A stretch of DNA of 64,000 bases, from NCBI GenBank assembly GCA_029953675.1, contig JAMWBK010000003.1, positions 496,001-560,000 on the forward strand. Reading direction: 5' to 3'. The stretch is from Rhodosorus marinus. Its lineage: Eukaryota > Rhodophyta > Stylonematophyceae > Stylonematales > Stylonemataceae. A program made the position numbers and the translations under genes. A model generated the notes under the pieces. That model was not told the DNA's origin. It saw only the letters and a program-made list of their open reading frames with translations, and did not search any database. This document shows, one piece after another, positions 60,245-64,000 of this stretch; within the stretch, counting starts at the first letter, position 1, and every line of letters begins with the position of its first letter.

Positions 60245-61666
60245 CTTGACTGTCCAAAAACAGGCACTTCCCTACCATTCTCCCTAAGCCCTAGCCTCCA
60301 AACACCCACTTAACCCCCTCCCCCCCCCCTCTTCCTCCACCCCGTCCATTTATCGATGCATCCGGAATTATATCTCGTTTGCGCTAAACGAGTTTTATGT
60401 CATCATTTTTTCGGATAAATTTTGTTGGCCAAAAGTGTATTAGCTTAGCGTGGCCGATGAGACATCAGATAATGGCACAAAAATTCAAACCCTTTGTTTG
60501 CAAAATGAGACCTACAAGTCAGCAGTTTTTCGGATATTTTTGGGGGGCCAAGGGCATTGGCTTAACCCTGGCTGATGGTACACACTGATAATTGTTTTAA
60601 AAGGCAAAAACTGTCGTCAGGCAGAGCTTTTGGGTTTTACTGTGAAAACTGGCTTTGGGCGTAGAGATGGTTTAGAATGGCGGGAAGGGTGTCATTTGCA
60701 TGAGACTCGTTCCGCTCCCCCAGTTAGACAGAAAATTTTGCAGTTTCCGTTCAGTCTGGTTCAGTCTGGGTTTTTGCTTTTGTGCGGTTTTTTGAAACAG
60801 TCAGTCTCGTCCTCTTTGAGTGAAAAATGTTTGCATGCAAGAAGAGCCACGAAGCACACGTCGGTGGGCGAGCTATGCTAGAGAAGCTTGTGCTTGTCTA
60901 ACGTGAAAGCGTCGTTCGAGGTTGTCTATTTCTTCTGATGTTTTTTTTTTTTGCTTTTTTAGTCCGTTTAAGGACATAAAAACCGATTGCTTTATGAGTT
61001 CTTTTTTGGGTTTAGCTGCATAGTAGGGCAGAATGGTGTTTATGTTTGCAGACGGGTTGTCCAGATGTTTGTTGCGCCTGCAGCACTAGGACTTCAACTA
61101 CCGCTCCACGTGCTACACTCTTAAGCCTACAACACGCCAACACAAGAACAGAGAAGCAAGTCCGAACGGAGCATGTGATATAGCCAGGGCCTGCGTCAAT
61201 TGAGACCGCGGATGATCGCTCCGACCCCGGCTGTCACTCTAGATCATCAACCTAAGAAAGCTCACAAGCTGAGGTAGGTTATCAAAAGCACTGTCACAAA
61301 CAGCTTAACAGCATCTCGCTGGTGAGCCTGTTGAACATACCAAGTCCTCAACCCACAAGACCAGTCGTGGTCGCCTAGCTGAGGTTCGATCGCCGTGGTG
61401 AGCTTTTCTCCGGTCCGAGTTGAAAGGGGTTCAAAAGTTTGATCAAATGGAGATCGAGATTTAGAGGGGATGATTGATTCTCGCAAGAGAATGCAATGGA
61501 AGTTCAAGTTACACCGAGCTAGACAAGGTGGGTAGAGAAGAGGAGATCCGGCGTTTTCTGGAGGTAGGAGCGGGAGGTCAAGGATCGAACGGGGGGGTGG
61601 GTGGGGTGGATCTGGAGTAGGGAAAGGTTTTACAGGAGAGGGACGGGTTTGTTAGTTGTTTTGAGG
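60245..61666. other. Intergenic between divergent DUF885 and glycine-rich genes
   Basis: About 1.4 kb. Contains a C-run near 60320 and the diverged 122-bp repeat at 60395-60593. A poly-T run lies near 60940. 60600-61660 has no coding feature. Confidence 0.5.
60395..60593 (+). repeat. Diverged direct repeat, about 122-bp spacing
   Basis: Two copies share TTTTTCGGATA, GGCCAA, ATT(A/G)GCTTA and GGC(C/T)GATG, then end near GATAAT. They start near 60397 and 60519. Each copy is about 75 bp with substitutions. Confidence 0.75.
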
Positions 61667-62592
61667 ATGGAGGCGACAGGCGGGGCTACTTCAGCTGCTT
61701 CTGGGGCGGCCGCTGGTGCGGCTGCTGAAGCCGGTACAGCAGGGGCCGCGTCTTCAGCTCCACAGCTGAAGCTTCCTGAACTGAGTGTTAACTTGAAACA
61801 GTTTGAGAAGACGTTCCTATGCATCGGGCCGATCTGCCTAAGGAGCGGGATGGGCGTGGGAGCTGGTGTTGGGTGCGGTGTTGGAATTGGAAAAGGGTAT
61901 GGGGTGTACAAGTTTCAGCCAGGGGCTGAGGGCACCGTCATGGGAGTTAATCCTTACAACATGCTCGGAAGACTTCCAGGTGGGTATATGTTGCTAAACG
62001 TCCTAAGAACCGTGCAGCAGCAGTTCTCAGGAGCCAGTACAGGAGTCGGATGCGGGATTGGAATAGGCTATGGAGTCGGAATTGGCTTAACTTACGGAAG
62101 AGGTGGCGAAGGAATGGGTATGGGTGGAGGTATGGGTGGTATGATGGGTGGCATGGGTGGTATGGGTGGTATGGGTGGTATGGGTGGTGGTATGGGTGGA
62201 ATGGGTGGAGGTATGGGCGGCATGGGAGGTGGGATGGGTGGTATGGGCGGCATGGGAAGTGGTATGGGTGGCATGGGAGGAATGGGAGGCATGGGAAGTG
62301 GAATGGGTGGTGGAGCCGGTGGGATGATGCAAGGTCAAATGTCGCCTGGTAATGTATATCAGAGAACTATCTACTTTGTCTCTTGTTTGATGATGACTGT
62401 ACTGACACTCAACCCGATCCAACGCGTTTAGGTATGGCGGGTGCCGCTGGTGCAACTGGTGGAGTACGGCCTGACACGCAGAGGCTCGACAACATCGAAA
62501 GAAGACTGGATGAAATAGACAAAGCGCTGGGCATTCACACGAAACTACAACAGATAGAGGAGAAGCTGGACAAAATTGGAAAGAGAAGATAG
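61667..62592 (+). CDS. Gly/Met-rich protein resembling plastid TGD5
   Basis: Exons 61667-62348 and 62432-62592 join in phase 1 over an 83-bp intron and give 280 residues. After an Ala/Gly-rich N terminus comes a Cys-containing segment (FLCIGPICLRSG). Two glycine-zipper hydrophobic stretches follow: GVGAGVGCGVGIGKGYGVY and GVGCGIGIGYGVGIGLTYG. Next is a long run of GGM repeats (about 62114-62330) and, from exon 2, a charged helix (QRLDNIERRLDEID then LQQIEEKLDKIGKR). The zipper pattern recalls TGD5, a small glycine-rich chloroplast-envelope protein of ER-to-plastid lipid transfer, but TGD5 lacks the GGM run and the helix as far as I recall. The assignment is weak; the gene itself is well supported. 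ATG 61667 is the first in frame after a GTG-initiated upstream extension. Confidence 0.75.
62114..62330 (+). repeat. GGM-coding imperfect repeat
   Basis: Imperfect ATGGGTGGT/GGCATGGGA units inside the Gly/Met-rich gene encode runs of Met-Gly-Gly. The minus strand is also open here, which is an artefact. Confidence 0.9.
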
Positions 62593-62752
62593 TGCTCCGT
62601 CGTAGATCGCAGGGAAACTGGTAACCTCACATTTCGCGTTGCTTGCTTAAATAAACGCGCAGACTGACAGCGAGAAAATCCAACTGAAAAGACCCTCATA
62701 TCTGCTTCCTGGGCCGGGACAACACCCCATAAGTTTGCATCAAGAAGTCTTT

Positions 62753-63511
62753 CTACTCCGGTAAAACCTTTCTGAGAAAACCCTGCACCAGTTTCATCTC
62801 CTCCATATCTGCACTGTGGGGCATGTTGGGGAAGTCCTTAAATTCTACTTTTCTGCCCATGTCACTAAGGAGATCCGCGCTTAGTTTGCCCCAAGAGAAC
62901 GGAACAACCTGGTCCGCACCCCCCTGAATCGAACGGACGACATTTTGAACGAAGAAACGAATGAGAACGGATTCGCCGAGAAACGACCAACCACTCAGAT
63001 GTTTGCCGAGGGTTCTTACGTGACACATCAGAATAGGCGTTTCCTTGTTACTCTCGGAGAGTTCTTCAGGGTATGACTCCTTAAGCGGAAGCCAAGTACT
63101 AAGAGCAACTATTCCCGCAACCTTTTCCTCAAGTCGAGCCATGCTCGTAAGCGCAACCGCACCACCCTGACTGAACCCACCTACAACGATACTGCTGGGA
63201 TCGATTCCTGCCTCTTCCTCTTCCTGAATAATCTTACTTATCATTCCCACGCATTCGATGAAGCCCTCCTTGTCCTCAGGCGTGCCCTCCTCTAAACCCT
63301 TCACATCCGTCCACGACGGTACCGCCTCACCTCCGAACATGGTGACCCTACGGTACGGAGCGGACGGGAGTATAAACTTTATGTGACTGCTTGTCATGTA
63401 CGGGACAAGCGGCTGCCATCCCTCGCCAGAGTCACCAAGACCGTGCAAAAATATCGCCGTAGATCTGTGCTCCCCTCGCGCAGGTACGACCACCTTTTGT
63501 ACGGACGCCAT
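62753..63511 (-). CDS. Acyl-protein thioesterase / lysophospholipase-like esterase
   Basis: Alpha/beta hydrolase predicted to remove palmitate from proteins or to act on lysophospholipids in the cytosol. Exons 63020-63511 and 62753-62923 join in phase 0 over a 96-bp intron and give 220 residues, the usual length for the family. Oxyanion region FLHGLGDSGEGW, nucleophile Ser114 in GGFSQGGAVAL, Asp168 in HGGADQVVP (rebuilt by splicing) and His200 in PNMPHSAD complete the triad. Also typical are PSAPYRRVT and VPSWTDVKG. I chose ATG 63511 (MASVQKVVVPA) as the family-like start. An in-frame ATG at 63565 would add 18 mostly hydrophobic residues that could serve as a targeting signal. Its 3' end faces the glycine-rich gene, 160 bp away. 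Confidence 0.92.
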   Translation of the reverse strand: MASVQKVVVPARGEHRSTAIFLHGLGDSGEGWQPLVPYMTSSHIKFILPSAPYRRVTMFGGEAVPSWTDVKGLEEGTPEDKEGFIECVGMISKIIQEEEEAGIDPSSIVVGGFSQGGAVALTSMARLEEKVAGIVALSTWLPLKESYPEELSESNKETPILMCHVRTLGKHLSGWSFLGESVLIRFFVQNVVRSIQGGADQVVPFSWGKLSADLLSDMGRKVEFKDFPNMPHSADMEEMKLVQGFLRKVLPE

Positions 63512-63836
63512 TCTGCATAAACCACGTCTGCCCACAGCCGCCGTACTGACGAAGCCCAGCAACATTACAAGCGTTTGCAAGATTTGCCGATCCTTCCAAG
63601 TGTCCTGTAGAACAGAATCAAAATGCACCGGCTTTCTTTATGATGGTCATGCACGATCGAGATCGGTACTCTCCAGCTCACCCACAGATCCCTTGCCTCT
63701 CGCCTTTCATACCCATCAAAAGCATAAGCTCTCCGAGAATATCGATCTGAGTATCGAGAATGGATCTCCTGAGCGAGCTGACTCATCCAGCTGCAGTTGG
63801 TAATCGCTAGAGGCATTTAAGATAAGATGTCATCAA

Positions 63837-64000
63837 TTCGGGATCGAAAAGCTCTCTTTGGGGGAGATCCACAACGCTTCAGAAATCTGCACAAACGATT
63901 CCTCCACTGTACACTGTACAATAAGAATGTCATAGACAGAAAAGGCGGCAGAAAAGCGGACAAAAAGAGTTTGCCAGAGAAGCACCGACCGTGGGGCTCG
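63837..64000 (+). CDS. Start of an unidentified gene, cut by the right edge
   Basis: An open frame from ATG 63837 runs to the window end without a stop (54 codons). The product is very basic: SSIRDRKALFGGDPQRF, then Lys/Arg-rich (DRKGGRKADKK). It could be the first exon of a nuclear or ribosomal-type protein. It diverges from the thioesterase gene. I do not recognise it, and 54 open codons alone are weak evidence. Confidence 0.4.

Noticed and set aside
62087-62455. 122-codon His/Thr/Ser-rich minus-strand frame
   Set aside because: It is the antisense of the GGM repeat in a well-supported plus-strand gene.

Overview
This window looks like nuclear DNA of a photosynthetic eukaryote, most likely a microalga. 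About 20 genes are interrupted by short spliceosomal introns (mostly 50-120 bp, GT-AG). There are Mediator, CPSF, Derlin, site-1 protease and AIF homologues. A diaminopimelate decarboxylase carries a plastid-type leader, and one glycine-rich protein may belong to the plastid envelope. A red-algal affiliation is a guess. I joined exons by hand, requiring matching intron phase and continuous similarity to the protein family as I remember it. No database search was run.

Layout, left to right: MED15-like Mediator subunit (-, runs off the left edge, 1-3643); Derlin (+, 6102-6997); OGG1 DNA glycosylase (-, 7129-8470); an unknown, possibly plastid protein (+, 9900-10979); CPSF160 (-, 11452-17026); an unknown protein (-, 18715-19499); a ZIP metal transporter (-, 20302-21583); 5 kb with repeats but no convincing gene; a CUE-domain protein (-, 26589-27712); almost 7 kb of gene-poor, repeat-bearing DNA; a bZIP factor (+, 34628-35912); a PH-domain CAMK-like kinase (-, 36666-38353); a four-helix membrane protein (-, 40350-41354); an RCC1-repeat protein (-, 42763-44303); site-1 protease (+, 45548-49257); AIF (-, 49442-52520); a Pus9/RPUSD2-type pseudouridine synthase (-, 53326-54960); diaminopimelate decarboxylase (+, 56364-57970); a DUF885 protein (-, 58103-60244); a Gly/Met-rich protein resembling TGD5 (+, 61667-62592); acyl-protein thioesterase (-, 62753-63511); and the start of an unidentified gene at the right edge (+, from 63837).

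The genes are ordinary housekeeping functions: transcription, mRNA 3' end formation, base-excision repair, ER quality control, metal transport, tRNA modification and lysine synthesis. They alternate in strand and show no sign of operons. Derlin, site-1 protease and a bZIP factor could all serve ER homeostasis, but they lie far apart and the bZIP lacks a membrane anchor, so I do not claim a functional cluster. The intergenic DNA carries many tandem or diverged repeats with units of about 12, 45, 96, 115, 122, 145 and 205 bp.

The points most worth following up are the PH plus CAMK-like kinase architecture, the seven SPR motifs of the bZIP factor, the two-zone glycine-rich membrane protein, and a protein-like open fragment at 28468-28662. 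I did not find a clear previously undescribed multi-gene system.
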